Shown here: piece by piece, positions 8,995-17,282 of the stretch
Layout of the letters: each line of letters begins with the position of its first letter
How positions within the stretch are numbered: the first letter of the stretch is position 1
From: Arenimonas soli
GTDB lineage: Bacteria; Pseudomonadota; Gammaproteobacteria; Xanthomonadales; Xanthomonadaceae
Direction: 5' to 3'
DNA length: 64,000 nt
Assembly (NCBI RefSeq): GCF_014643775.1
Contig: NZ_BMKC01000003.1
Location: 248,350-312,349 of the forward strand
The notes under the pieces: generated by a model
What the model was told of the DNA's origin: nothing
Databases searched by the model: none
The model's input: the letters and a program-made list of their open reading frames with translations, nothing else
Made by a program: the position numbers and the translations under genes

Positions 8995-10707
8995 GTGGCC
9001 GCGGCCCTGAACGAACAACCCGGCAATGCCGACCTGCGTGTCGCCGAAACCTTGGCCGAACGCGGCCGCCTCAAGGACAGCGACCTCGCGCGCGCCCAGC
9101 GCCTGCACGCCGAAGCCGGCGGTTCGCTGGTGGCGCTGCTGGTGCGCCTGGGCATGGTGTCCGAGCGCGACATGGCCGAAACCGCGGCCGAAGTCATGGG
9201 CCTGCCGCTGCTGTCCACCAAGGACTGCCCGGAAGCGCCGCCGCCGGGCGTGCAGCTTTCGCTGCGCTTCCTCAAGCAGGCCTCGGTCTGCCCGGTGGGC
9301 GAGGACGAAGCCCACGTCGACCTGCTGGTCGCCGACCCGCAGGACCCCTACGCCGCCGAAGCCGTGGCCCTGGCCACCGGCCGCGCGGTGCGGCTGTCGG
9401 TCGGCCTGCGCGCCGAAATCGCCGACCTGATCGAGCGCTATTACGGCACCGGCCGATCGGCCATGGGCACCATCGTCGAAAACCTCGGCGACGAATCGAC
9501 CGGCGACGAAGCCGACGTCGAACAACTGCGCGACCTGGCGTCCGAAGCCCCGGTCATCCGCCTGGTGAACCTGGTCATCCAGCGCGCGGTCGAACTGCGT
9601 GCGTCCGACATCCACATCGAACCCTTCGAAAACCGCCTGAAGGTGCGCTACCGCGTCGACGGCGTGCTCGAGGAAGCCGAATCGCCGCCGGCCAACCTCA
9701 CCGCCGCGGTGATCTCGCGCATCAAGATCATGGCCAAGCTCAACATCGCCGAGCGCCGGCTGCCGCAGGACGGCCGCATCATGGTGCGCGTGCAGGGCAA
9801 GGAGCTGGACCTTCGCGTTTCCAGCGTGCCCACCGCCCACGGCGAAAGCGTGGTCATGCGCCTGCTCGACCGCGAATCGGTGGTGCTGGACTTCAAGGCC
9901 CTGGGTTTCACCGACGAATTCCTCGACAAGTTCGTCAAGGTGCTCGAACAGCCCCACGGCATCCTGCTGGTCACCGGTCCCACCGGCTCGGGCAAGACCA
10001 CCACCCTCTATGCCGCGCTAAGCCAGCTCAACACCCCCGACGTGAAGATCATCACCGTCGAGGACCCGGTCGAATACCAGATCGAAGGCATCAACCAGAT
10101 CCAGGCCAAGCCGCAGATCGGCCTGGACTTCGCCCAGGCCCTGCGCAGCATCGTGCGCCAGGACCCGGACATCATCATGATCGGCGAAATGCGCGACCTG
10201 GAAACTTCGCGCATCGCCATCCAGTCGGCGCTCACCGGCCACCTGGTGCTGTCGACGCTGCACACCAACAACGCCGCCGGCGGCATCACCCGCATGATGG
10301 ACATGGGCGTCGAGGACTACCTGCTCACCTCCACGGTGAACGGCATCCTGGCCCAGCGTCTGGTGCGCCGCATCGAGCCCACGCACGCCGAGAAGTACGA
10401 AGCGCTTCCGGAAGTGATCGAGGAATTCGGCCTGCGCCGGTTCCAGCCCGAAGGCACGATCTACCTGTTCCGCCCGAAGCCGTCCGCGTTGACGCCCACC
10501 GGCTACCTGGGCCGCACCACCATCATGGAATTCCTGGTGATGGACGACGAACTGCGCCGCCTGGTGATGCAGCACGCCGGCATGGGCGAGCTCGAGGACG
10601 CGGCGCGCGCCCGCGGCATGCGCACCATGTACGAAGACGGCCTGCTCAAGGCCATGCAGGGGCTGACGACCATCGAGGAAGTCCTGCGCGTCACCCAGGA
10701 AGCCTGA
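8995..10707 (+). CDS. gspE: Type II secretion ATPase GspE (XpsE type)
   Basis: GspE is the cytoplasmic hexameric ATPase that powers pseudopilus assembly. It has an N-terminal MshEN/T2SSE_N domain (about residues 15-150), a PAS-like N2 domain, and a RecA-like domain with Walker A GPTGSGKTT, Asp box EDPVEYQ, Walker B IIMIGEMRD and His box LSTLHTN. The zinc-binding tetracysteine element between LAQRLVRR and GYLGRTTI has no cysteine at all. I chose GTG at 8995 (570 residues) because GGAG at 8985-8988 precedes it by 6 bases; GTG at 8983 is in frame but lacks a ribosome site. It opens the gspE-F-G-H-I-J-K-L-M-N-D operon. Confidence 0.95.
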   Translation: MAAALNEQPGNADLRVAETLAERGRLKDSDLARAQRLHAEAGGSLVALLVRLGMVSERDMAETAAEVMGLPLLSTKDCPEAPPPGVQLSLRFLKQASVCPVGEDEAHVDLLVADPQDPYAAEAVALATGRAVRLSVGLRAEIADLIERYYGTGRSAMGTIVENLGDESTGDEADVEQLRDLASEAPVIRLVNLVIQRAVELRASDIHIEPFENRLKVRYRVDGVLEEAESPPANLTAAVISRIKIMAKLNIAERRLPQDGRIMVRVQGKELDLRVSSVPTAHGESVVMRLLDRESVVLDFKALGFTDEFLDKFVKVLEQPHGILLVTGPTGSGKTTTLYAALSQLNTPDVKIITVEDPVEYQIEGINQIQAKPQIGLDFAQALRSIVRQDPDIIMIGEMRDLETSRIAIQSALTGHLVLSTLHTNNAAGGITRMMDMGVEDYLLTSTVNGILAQRLVRRIEPTHAEKYEALPEVIEEFGLRRFQPEGTIYLFRPKPSALTPTGYLGRTTIMEFLVMDDELRRLVMQHAGMGELEDAARARGMRTMYEDGLLKAMQGLTTIEEVLRVTQEA

Positions 10708-10711
10708 GCCG

Positions 10712-11929
10712 ATGCCGCTGTTCCGCTACAAGGCCCTGTCCACCGTCGGCGAAACGCTCGAAGGCCAGATGGAGGCCGTGAGCGCCGACGAAGTGATCGT
10801 GCGCCTGCAGGAACAGGGCCACCTGCCGGTCGAAGCCCGCCGCGCCGACGAAGACGGCGCCGGTGTCGGCTGGACACCCCCGTGGCGGCGAAAGGACTTC
10901 GACGAAGACCAGGTGCTGCAGTTCACCCAGCAGCTGGCCACGCTGCTCGGGGCCGGCCAGCCCCTGGACCGCGCCCTGGGCATCCTGCTCGAACTGCCCG
11001 AAACCGCCCAGGCCCGGCGCGTGGTCGAACGCATCCGCGAGGCCGTGCGCGGCGGCACGCCGCTGTCGACGGCGCTTGAACAGCAACACGGGGTGTTCTC
11101 GCGCCTGTACGTGAACCTGGTGCGCGCGGGCGAGGCCGGCGGCAACGTGCACGAATCCCTGGGCCGGCTGGCCGACTACCTCGAACGCAATGCCAAGCTG
11201 CGCGGCCGGGTGGTCAACGCCCTCATCTACCCGGTGATCCTGGTGGTGATGGTGTTCGCCTCGGTGGCCTTCCTGATGGCCGTGGTGGTGCCGCAGTTCC
11301 AGGAGCTGTTCGAAAGCATGAACGCCGACCTGCCCTGGTATTCCGAAGCCGTGCTGCACATGAGCCTGTTCATGCGGGCCTGGTGGTGGCTGGTGGCGAT
11401 CGGGGTGGCGGGCGCCGGCCTGTGGCTGGCGGTGCGCCTGCGCGAGCCCGACGCCCGCCGCGCCATCGATGCGCGGCTGCTGCGCCTGCGCTATGTCGGC
11501 GACCTCGTGGCGCGCCTGGACACCGCCCGCCTGGCGCGCACCCTGGGCACCCTGGTGCGCAACGGCGTACCTTTGCTGAACGCGCTGAACCTGTCGCGCC
11601 CGGTGCTGTCGAACCGGGTGCTGGCCGACGCCGTCGAGGTGGCCGCCGAAGACGTCAAGACCGGCAACGGCCTGGGTTATGCCCTGGGCCGGCAGAAGTG
11701 TTTCCCCCGCCTGGCCGTTCAGATGATCCAGGTGGGTGAAGAGTCAGGTGAACTCGATACCATGCTGCTGAAGGTGGCCGACACCTTCGACCAGGAAACC
11801 AGCAACGCGCTCGACCGGCTGATGGCGGCGCTGGTGCCGGCCCTGACCATCCTGATGACGGTGGTGGTCGCGGTGATCATCCTCTCCGTGCTGCTGCCCA
11901 TCTACGACCTCACCAACGCCATAGGCTGA
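10712..11929 (+). CDS. gspF: Type II secretion inner-membrane platform protein GspF
   Basis: GspF is the polytopic platform protein that couples the GspE motor to the pseudopilus. Its 405 residues start MPLFRYKAL, as usual. Two cytoplasmic GspF domains (about 70-190 and 270-395) each contain the family pattern (FTQQLATLLGAGQPL and ARTLGTLVRNGVPLLNAL), and membrane segments lie near 170-195, 220-240 and 370-395. It follows gspE after 4 bases and precedes gspG by 5. Confidence 0.95.
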   Translation: MPLFRYKALSTVGETLEGQMEAVSADEVIVRLQEQGHLPVEARRADEDGAGVGWTPPWRRKDFDEDQVLQFTQQLATLLGAGQPLDRALGILLELPETAQARRVVERIREAVRGGTPLSTALEQQHGVFSRLYVNLVRAGEAGGNVHESLGRLADYLERNAKLRGRVVNALIYPVILVVMVFASVAFLMAVVVPQFQELFESMNADLPWYSEAVLHMSLFMRAWWWLVAIGVAGAGLWLAVRLREPDARRAIDARLLRLRYVGDLVARLDTARLARTLGTLVRNGVPLLNALNLSRPVLSNRVLADAVEVAAEDVKTGNGLGYALGRQKCFPRLAVQMIQVGEESGELDTMLLKVADTFDQETSNALDRLMAALVPALTILMTVVVAVIILSVLLPIYDLTNAIG

Positions 11930-11934
11930 CCACC

Positions 11935-12360
11935 ATGCAAGCAATGCCCCGCAAGTTCTCCGTCCCGCGCAGCCAGCGCGGCATGAGCCTGATCGAGATC
12001 ATGATCGTGATCGTGCTGATCGGCGGCGTGCTGGCCCTGATCACCAGCCGCGTCATGGGCGGCCAGGACCGCGCCAACGTCAAGCTGACCGAAAGCCAGC
12101 TGATCACCCTGGCCCAGAAGGTCGACGCCTACCGGCAGGACACCGGCCGCCTGCCCGATTCGCTCGACCAGCTGGTCACCAGCGGTGGCCAGCCGAACTG
12201 GCTGGGCCCCTACGCCACGGCCGAGGAGCTCAAGGACCCCTGGCAGACGCCGATCGAGCTGCGCCGCCCCGGCACCAACGGCCCCTTCGAGCTGGTCAGC
12301 CTGGGCGCCGACCAGCAGCCGGGCGGCGAAAGCGTCAACGCGGACATCCGCAAGCCCTGA
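11935..12360 (+). CDS. gspG: Major pseudopilin GspG
   Basis: This is the main subunit of the type II secretion pseudopilus, 141 residues. The class III leader ends RG, and the mature protein would begin MSLIEIMIVIVLIGG with the conserved Glu at +5. Position +1 is Met rather than the commoner Phe. The C-terminal half has the GspG Ca-site region with DPWQTP and LGADQQPGGE. Processing needs a prepilin peptidase (GspO/PilD), which is not in this window. ATG at 11944 is an alternative start inside the leader; neither start has a clear ribosome site. Confidence 0.94.
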   Translation: MQAMPRKFSVPRSQRGMSLIEIMIVIVLIGGVLALITSRVMGGQDRANVKLTESQLITLAQKVDAYRQDTGRLPDSLDQLVTSGGQPNWLGPYATAEELKDPWQTPIELRRPGTNGPFELVSLGADQQPGGESVNADIRKP

Positions 12361-12378
12361 CGGGCCGGCGACGCCGCC

Positions 12379-12831
12379 ATGAATCGCGCGCGCGGCATGT
12401 CGCTGCTGGAACTGCTGATGGTGCTGGTGCTGGTCGCCACCCTGGCCGGCATCGGCGCGACGGTCATTGGCCGGCAGCTGCCGGGCCGCGAATTGCACGA
12501 CGCCGCCCGCACCGTCGCCGGCGAACTGCGCTTCGCCCGCGCCCGCGCCATCGCCACCGGCCGGCCGCAGGTGTTCGTGATCGACGTGAACACGCGCAGC
12601 TGGCAGGGCGCCGACGACCGCAAGGGCACGCTGCCCGAAGGCCTGGACGTGGTCGCCACCACCGCCCGCGAAGAGCGCCCCGCGCGCGACCAGGCCGCGG
12701 TGCGTTTTTTCCCGGAAGGCGCCGCCACCGGCGGCCGCATCGTCATCAAGCGCGGTGAAGCCGCCTGGCGCGTCGACGTCGCCTGGCTCACCGGCGAAGT
12801 AACGCTGAGCCGTGGCGAGGGCCCGGCATGA
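12379..12831 (+). CDS. gspH: Minor pseudopilin GspH
   Basis: This 150-residue minor pseudopilin has a very short leader (MNRARG) followed by MSLLELLMVLVLVATLAG with Glu at +5. The soluble domain contains ELRFARARAIATGRP, typical of GspH/FimT. It probably sits in the pseudopilus near the GspI-J-K tip. The stop overlaps the gspI start (ATGA), consistent with coupled translation. Confidence 0.9.
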   Translation: MNRARGMSLLELLMVLVLVATLAGIGATVIGRQLPGRELHDAARTVAGELRFARARAIATGRPQVFVIDVNTRSWQGADDRKGTLPEGLDVVATTAREERPARDQAAVRFFPEGAATGGRIVIKRGEAAWRVDVAWLTGEVTLSRGEGPA

Positions 12832-13283
12832 AGCGCACGAGTGGATTCAGCCTGATCGAAGTCATGCTGGCCTTCGTTCTGATGGCGGTGTCGCTGGGCA
12901 TCCTCATCGCCATCCTCGGCGGTGGCCTGGCCCAGGTCCGCACCTCCGGCGACGCGACCGAAGCCACCCTGCTGGCGCAAAGCCTGCTGGCCGAGCAGGG
13001 CGTGCTGTCGGCGATCGAGCCGGGCACGCAGCACGGAGAGTTCGCGCGCGGGCGCTACCGCTGGACCCTGGAGATCACCGAAGTGCCCGACCCGGCGCCG
13101 GCGGCGCCGGAGATCCCGGGCGCCGAACCGGTTGAAACCGCGGGCCGGGTGATGCCCAATGCGCCCGTGCTGTACCAGCTGCAGCTCGACGTGGGCTGGG
13201 GCGAAGACGACTACGCCCGCCAGCTGCGTTTCACCAGCCTGCGCGCACGTTATCCGGCCATGCTCGAAGGGGCGCTGCCGTGA
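12828..13283 (+). CDS. gspI: Minor pseudopilin GspI
   Basis: This 151-residue protein has the prepilin site SG then FSLIEVMLAFVLMAVSLG, with Glu at +5. GspI nucleates the GspI-J-K tip complex. Between about residues 85 and 105 the soluble domain carries a Pro/Ala/Glu-rich loop that is longer than I would expect for GspI. It overlaps gspH and gspJ by 4 bases each. Confidence 0.9.
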   Translation: MKRTSGFSLIEVMLAFVLMAVSLGILIAILGGGLAQVRTSGDATEATLLAQSLLAEQGVLSAIEPGTQHGEFARGRYRWTLEITEVPDPAPAAPEIPGAEPVETAGRVMPNAPVLYQLQLDVGWGEDDYARQLRFTSLRARYPAMLEGALP

Positions 13284-13972
13284 CCCGGTGCGCACGCGGC
13301 TTCAGCCTGATCGAGGTGATGATGGCCACGGCGCTGCTGGCGGCCGGCATGGCCCTGGCCTTCGCCGCGCTCAGCAATGCCACCCGCGCCACCACCGCGG
13401 CCGAAGTCGAGTCAGCGCGCAACGAACGCCTGCGCGCGGCCCAGGGTTTCCTGCGTCGCCAGCTCGAGGGTGCGCTGCTGCTGCCGATGGAAGTGCCCCG
13501 CGCCGGCGAGGAAGCGCCGGTGTTCGAAGCCAGCGCCGACCATCTGCGCCTGGTGGCGCCGATGCCCGGTTACCTTTCGCGCGGCGGCCCGCACGTGCAG
13601 GAATTCCGCCTGGTGCGCGGTGCCGGCGGCCTGCGCCTGGAGTTCCAGCACCAGCAGCTAAGCCCGGAAGGCCCGATCGAACACGAGCGCCCGCCGGAAG
13701 TGCTGCTCGAGGGCATCCGCGACGCCCGCTTCGCCGTGCGCACCCTGGACGAAACGGGCGAGGCCGGCGACTGGCAGGCCGACTGGGAAACGGTGGGGCG
13801 GATCCCCCGCCTGGTGCGGCTGGAGCTTGAATTCACCGAGCCGCGCGCGCGCTGGCCGGATTTCGTCGCCGCACCGCGGCTGGGGCAGTCGCTGCCGCCG
13901 GGTGCCGGCGCCGGCATGCTCTCCCCCGGCGACCCGGCGCCCCCGCCCGAAACCCCGGGGCCGGTGCGATGA
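13280..13972 (+). CDS. gspJ: Minor pseudopilin GspJ
   Basis: This 230-residue tip pseudopilin starts with GTG at 13280, overlapping the gspI stop. Its leader MTRCARG is followed by FSLIEVMMATALLAAG. The soluble domain shows the GspJ features EIVE-like RGAGGLRLEFQ and a C-terminal DWQADWETVGRIPRLVRLELEF. The last 25 residues are rich in Gly and Pro. Its stop overlaps the gspK start. Confidence 0.9.
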   Translation: MTRCARGFSLIEVMMATALLAAGMALAFAALSNATRATTAAEVESARNERLRAAQGFLRRQLEGALLLPMEVPRAGEEAPVFEASADHLRLVAPMPGYLSRGGPHVQEFRLVRGAGGLRLEFQHQQLSPEGPIEHERPPEVLLEGIRDARFAVRTLDETGEAGDWQADWETVGRIPRLVRLELEFTEPRARWPDFVAAPRLGQSLPPGAGAGMLSPGDPAPPPETPGPVR

Positions 13973-14847
13973 GGGGCTCGCGCGGCGCCGCGCTGCTGCT
14001 GGTGATCTGGCTGCTGCTGTTGCTGGCCGGCGTGGTGGTGGTGTTCGCCTTCAGCGCCCGCATCGAGTCCATGCAGGGCAGCGCCCTGCGCACCCGCCTG
14101 GCCGGCCAGCTTGCGGCCGAGGCCGGCCTGGAGGTCGCGGCACTGCGCCTGGCCGACGCCGACCCGACCCGCCGCTGGTTTCCCGACGGCCGCGCCAACA
14201 CCTTCGACTACGCGGGCCACAAGGTGCACGTGCGGGTGCTGGACGAGTCCGGGAAAGTGGACCTGAACGCGGCCGACGCAGCGCTGTTGGCCGAGCTGAT
14301 GATCGCCCTGGGCGTGGAGGAGCTGCGGGCCCGGCAGTTGGCCGGCGCCATCCAGGACTGGCGCGACACCGACGACCTGCTGGCGATCGGTGGCGGCGCC
14401 GAAGATCCGGACTACGCCGCCGCCGGGCTCGACTACGGCGCCAAGGACCAGCCCTTCAACACCGTGTCCGAGCTGCAGCAGGTGCTGGGCATGGACGCCG
14501 ACGTCTACGCGCGCCTGGTGCCCCACGTCACGGTGTTCACGGCGTCGCCAAGGCCGCTGCGCGATTTCGCCCAGATGCCGGTGCTGCTGGCCCTGGGCAT
14601 GGGCCAGGCCGACGCCGAGGCCTGGATCCAGGCGCGTTCAGCCTGGCAGCCCGGCCTGCCGCTGCCGGTCTCGCCCGAAGGCGGCGCCCTCGCCGCGGCC
14701 GGGTCCGGCACGTATAGTGTCGCCAGCCGCGCCGTCCGTGCGGACGGCCTGGCGGTCGAAGTCACCAGCACCGTGCGAATCGGCGCGGCGGCGGGCTTCG
14801 GCCAGCTCTACGCACCGCTGGCCTGGCGGGTAGGGGAACCCGACTGA
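13969..14847 (+). CDS. gspK: Pseudopilus tip protein GspK
   Basis: GspK caps the pseudopilus. The 292-residue protein has a short leader MRGSRG, then AALLLVIWLLLLLAG, which lacks the Glu at +5 as is normal for GspK. It contains the helix-hairpin-helix-like alpha domain with DLNAADAALL (about residues 98-107) and QDWRDTDD, a GspK signature. The last base of its TGA is the first base of the gspL ATG. Confidence 0.92.
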   Translation: MRGSRGAALLLVIWLLLLLAGVVVVFAFSARIESMQGSALRTRLAGQLAAEAGLEVAALRLADADPTRRWFPDGRANTFDYAGHKVHVRVLDESGKVDLNAADAALLAELMIALGVEELRARQLAGAIQDWRDTDDLLAIGGGAEDPDYAAAGLDYGAKDQPFNTVSELQQVLGMDADVYARLVPHVTVFTASPRPLRDFAQMPVLLALGMGQADAEAWIQARSAWQPGLPLPVSPEGGALAAAGSGTYSVASRAVRADGLAVEVTSTVRIGAAAGFGQLYAPLAWRVGEPD

Positions 14848-15980
14848 TGCCTGCTGTCGATCGACTGACCACATCGCTTGAAACCTTGCGCCTGCGACTG
14901 GCACGCACGCCGCTGCCCGGCTGGGGCCGCGAAGCCGCGGCCGCCTGGCGCGCCGTGCTGCCGCCGGGCCTGCGCCCGCTGCTGCAGGGCGAAACCCACC
15001 GCCTGCTGCTCGATCGCGATGCCGACCTGCTGCAGGTGTCCGTGGCCGACGCCAGCGGCGAACGCCTGCTTGGCGACGTGTCGCTGGCCGACCTGGCGCT
15101 GCGCGAGGCCCTGGCCCGGCGGCTGGCCGATTCGCCGGCGCCCGTCTGGCTGATGCTGCCGGCCAGCGCCGTGCTTCGGCGCACGCTGACGCTTCCCGCC
15201 GCGGCCGAACCGCGCCTGCGCGACGTGCTGGCCCACGAAATCGACCGCCAGACGCCGTTCTCCGCCGACCAGGTGAGCTTCGAAGGCCGCGTCCTGGCCC
15301 GCGACGCCGCCGGCCTGTCCCTGCAGGTGGAACTGCTGGTGCTGCCGCGTGCCCGCCTCGAGCAGGAACTGCAGGCCATCACCCCCCTGGCCGCGTGCCT
15401 GGCCGGCGCCGACGTGCGCGACGCCGATGGCCGCGGCCTGGGCATCAACCTGCTTGCGCACACCCAGCGCGCCCGCCGCAGCGACCCGTCGCGCCGGCTC
15501 AACCTGGGCCTGGTGGCCGTGGCCGCGGTGGCGTTGCTGCTGGCCCTGGGCCTGGTGCGCTACAACCGCAGCCAAGCCCTGGCCGACCTGCGCGCGGACG
15601 TGGCCAATGCCACGCTCGAGGTCCGGCAAGCCCGCCTGGCGCGCAACCAGCTGGTGGCCAAGGTCGAGGCCGCGAACTTCCTGGCCACGCGCCGCGCCGC
15701 CCGGCCGACCATGCTCGAACTGCTCGACGAACTCACCCGCCGAATCCCCGACGACACCTCGGTGGACAAGCTCACCGTGGACGACGGCCGGCTGGTGATG
15801 GTCGGCCAGAGCCGGGCCGCGCCGGCGCTGGTGGGCCTGCTGCAGGCTTCCCCGCTGCTCGAGGAGCCCGCGCTCACCGGTGCGGTGCAGGCCGATCCGC
15901 GCACCGGCCGCGACCGGTTCACCCTGACCGCACGCGTGGTCGGCGCCACGCCGGAGGCTGCCAATGACGCCGGCCGCTGA
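14847..15980 (+). CDS. gspL: Type II secretion inner-membrane protein GspL
   Basis: GspL recruits GspE to the membrane. Its 377 residues comprise a cytoplasmic actin-like domain (about 1-215), one membrane segment (219-238), and a periplasmic coiled coil plus ferredoxin-like domain (about 240-370) resembling PilN. The cytoplasmic part has the motif RDVLAHEIDRQTPF, typical of the Xanthomonas-type GspL/PilM-N group. It overlaps gspM by 17 bases. Confidence 0.88.
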   Translation: MPAVDRLTTSLETLRLRLARTPLPGWGREAAAAWRAVLPPGLRPLLQGETHRLLLDRDADLLQVSVADASGERLLGDVSLADLALREALARRLADSPAPVWLMLPASAVLRRTLTLPAAAEPRLRDVLAHEIDRQTPFSADQVSFEGRVLARDAAGLSLQVELLVLPRARLEQELQAITPLAACLAGADVRDADGRGLGINLLAHTQRARRSDPSRRLNLGLVAVAAVALLLALGLVRYNRSQALADLRADVANATLEVRQARLARNQLVAKVEAANFLATRRAARPTMLELLDELTRRIPDDTSVDKLTVDDGRLVMVGQSRAAPALVGLLQASPLLEEPALTGAVQADPRTGRDRFTLTARVVGATPEAANDAGR

Positions 15981-16557
15981 CCGCGCCCGCTGGCTGCTGG
16001 TGGGTGCGGCCATCGCCGCGCTTGCCTACTTCGTGCTGGTGCACTGGTGGTTCACCGCACCGATGCTGGCCATGGGTGACGACATCGGCCGGCTGCGCGA
16101 CGAACACCTGATGCTGCGCATGGAAATCGCCCAGCGCCCGGCGCTGGAGGCCGAGCTCCAGCGCGTGCGCGCCTTCGAAGCCGGCAACACCGCCTACCTG
16201 CCTGAATCCAACCGGCAGCTGGCCACGGCCGCGCTGGTGCAGCGGCTCGAGTCGGTGGTGTCGCAGGCCAGCCCGCAGTCCTCGCGCTGCCAGATCACCG
16301 CCCGCACCCCCACCGAAAGCCGCAGCGACGAACCCTTCGTGCGCGCCACCGTGCAGGTGCGACTGCGCTGCGGCATGCCCGAGCTGGCGGCCGTCCTGCA
16401 TGCGCTCGAAAGCGGCAGCCCGCAGCTGTTCGTGGACAACCTCGACCTGCTGTCGCGCGCCAGTTACCTCGGGTCCGCCCAGGAATCGGGGGCGGTGGAC
16501 GTGAACTTCAATCTCTACGGCTACCTGCTGGACGTGCCGGGGGTGGCCCGTGATTGA
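15964..16557 (+). CDS. gspM: Type II secretion protein GspM (XpsM type)
   Basis: This 197-residue bitopic protein has a membrane segment near 11-30, a coiled coil near 38-72, and a PilO-like ferredoxin fold after it. In Xanthomonas, GspM binds GspL and GspN to form the assembly platform. Sequence conservation is low, so the call relies on size, topology and place in the operon. The C terminus overlaps the gspN start by 8 bases. Confidence 0.85.
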   Translation: MTPAADRARWLLVGAAIAALAYFVLVHWWFTAPMLAMGDDIGRLRDEHLMLRMEIAQRPALEAELQRVRAFEAGNTAYLPESNRQLATAALVQRLESVVSQASPQSSRCQITARTPTESRSDEPFVRATVQVRLRCGMPELAAVLHALESGSPQLFVDNLDLLSRASYLGSAQESGAVDVNFNLYGYLLDVPGVARD

Positions 16558-17278
16558 GTCCCTGCGCCCGGTCAACGTGCTGCCGGCCGCCCTGGCGGCC
16601 TGGGCCCTGGCCCTGCTGCTGCTGGCCGTCGCCGGCCTGGGCGCCAACTTCGGACCGCACCCGGACAACGCCGCGCTGGCACCGCCCCTGCCGCAGGTGG
16701 AACTGGCCGACAGCAGCCCGCGCCTGGGCCCGCCCAGCCAGTACGCGGAGGTCGCCCAGCGCCCACTGCTTATTCCCAACCGCCGCCCGGTGGCGGTGTC
16801 CGAGTCGGGCAACCAGGACGCGCCGCTGGACTTCACCCTGACTGGCGTCCTGCTCGTCGGCGAGTTCCGCGCCGCGATGCTGCAGTCGCCCGACGGCCGC
16901 CGCGACGAGCGCGTGCGCGAGGGCGAACTGGTCGAAGGCACCGCCTGGCGACTGGTGTCGCTGGAGCCGCGGGCCGCGGTCTTCGAGGGCCCGGAAGGCC
17001 AGCGCCGGCTGGACCTGCGCCTCTACGACGGCAGCGGCGACCCGGTGCGACCGCGGGCCGCCGCCGGGCCAACCCCGGCCGCGGACGGCCGCCGCAGCCG
17101 CCGGGGTGACGAGCCGGCCCCGGAAGGCGCGCCGGCCGAGGCAACGGCCGACGCCCCGGCCAAGGAGGCCGAGGCCATGAGCGAAGAACAGCAAGTCGAA
17201 GCAATCCGCCGCCGCATCGAGGCCCGCCGCGCGCAAATGCGCGAGCAGTCCGCGCGGGAAGGCCAGAAGGTAGAGTAG
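16550..17278 (+). CDS. gspN: Type II secretion protein GspN (XpsN type, GspC-like)
   Basis: This 242-residue protein starts with GTG at 16550. It has a short cytoplasmic tail, a membrane segment (about 13-32), a linker, then a small beta domain at about 75-160 (LTGVLLVGEFRAAML) resembling the GspC homology region. The C-terminal tail is rich in Pro/Ala, then charged and helical. In Xanthomonas, XpsN with L and M bridges to the secretin XpsD and replaces GspC. No separate gspC and no PDZ domain occur here, which fits that role. Confidence 0.8.
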   Translation: MIESLRPVNVLPAALAAWALALLLLAVAGLGANFGPHPDNAALAPPLPQVELADSSPRLGPPSQYAEVAQRPLLIPNRRPVAVSESGNQDAPLDFTLTGVLLVGEFRAAMLQSPDGRRDERVREGELVEGTAWRLVSLEPRAAVFEGPEGQRRLDLRLYDGSGDPVRPRAAAGPTPAADGRRSRRGDEPAPEGAPAEATADAPAKEAEAMSEEQQVEAIRRRIEARRAQMREQSAREGQKVE

Positions 17279-17282
17279 CCAG

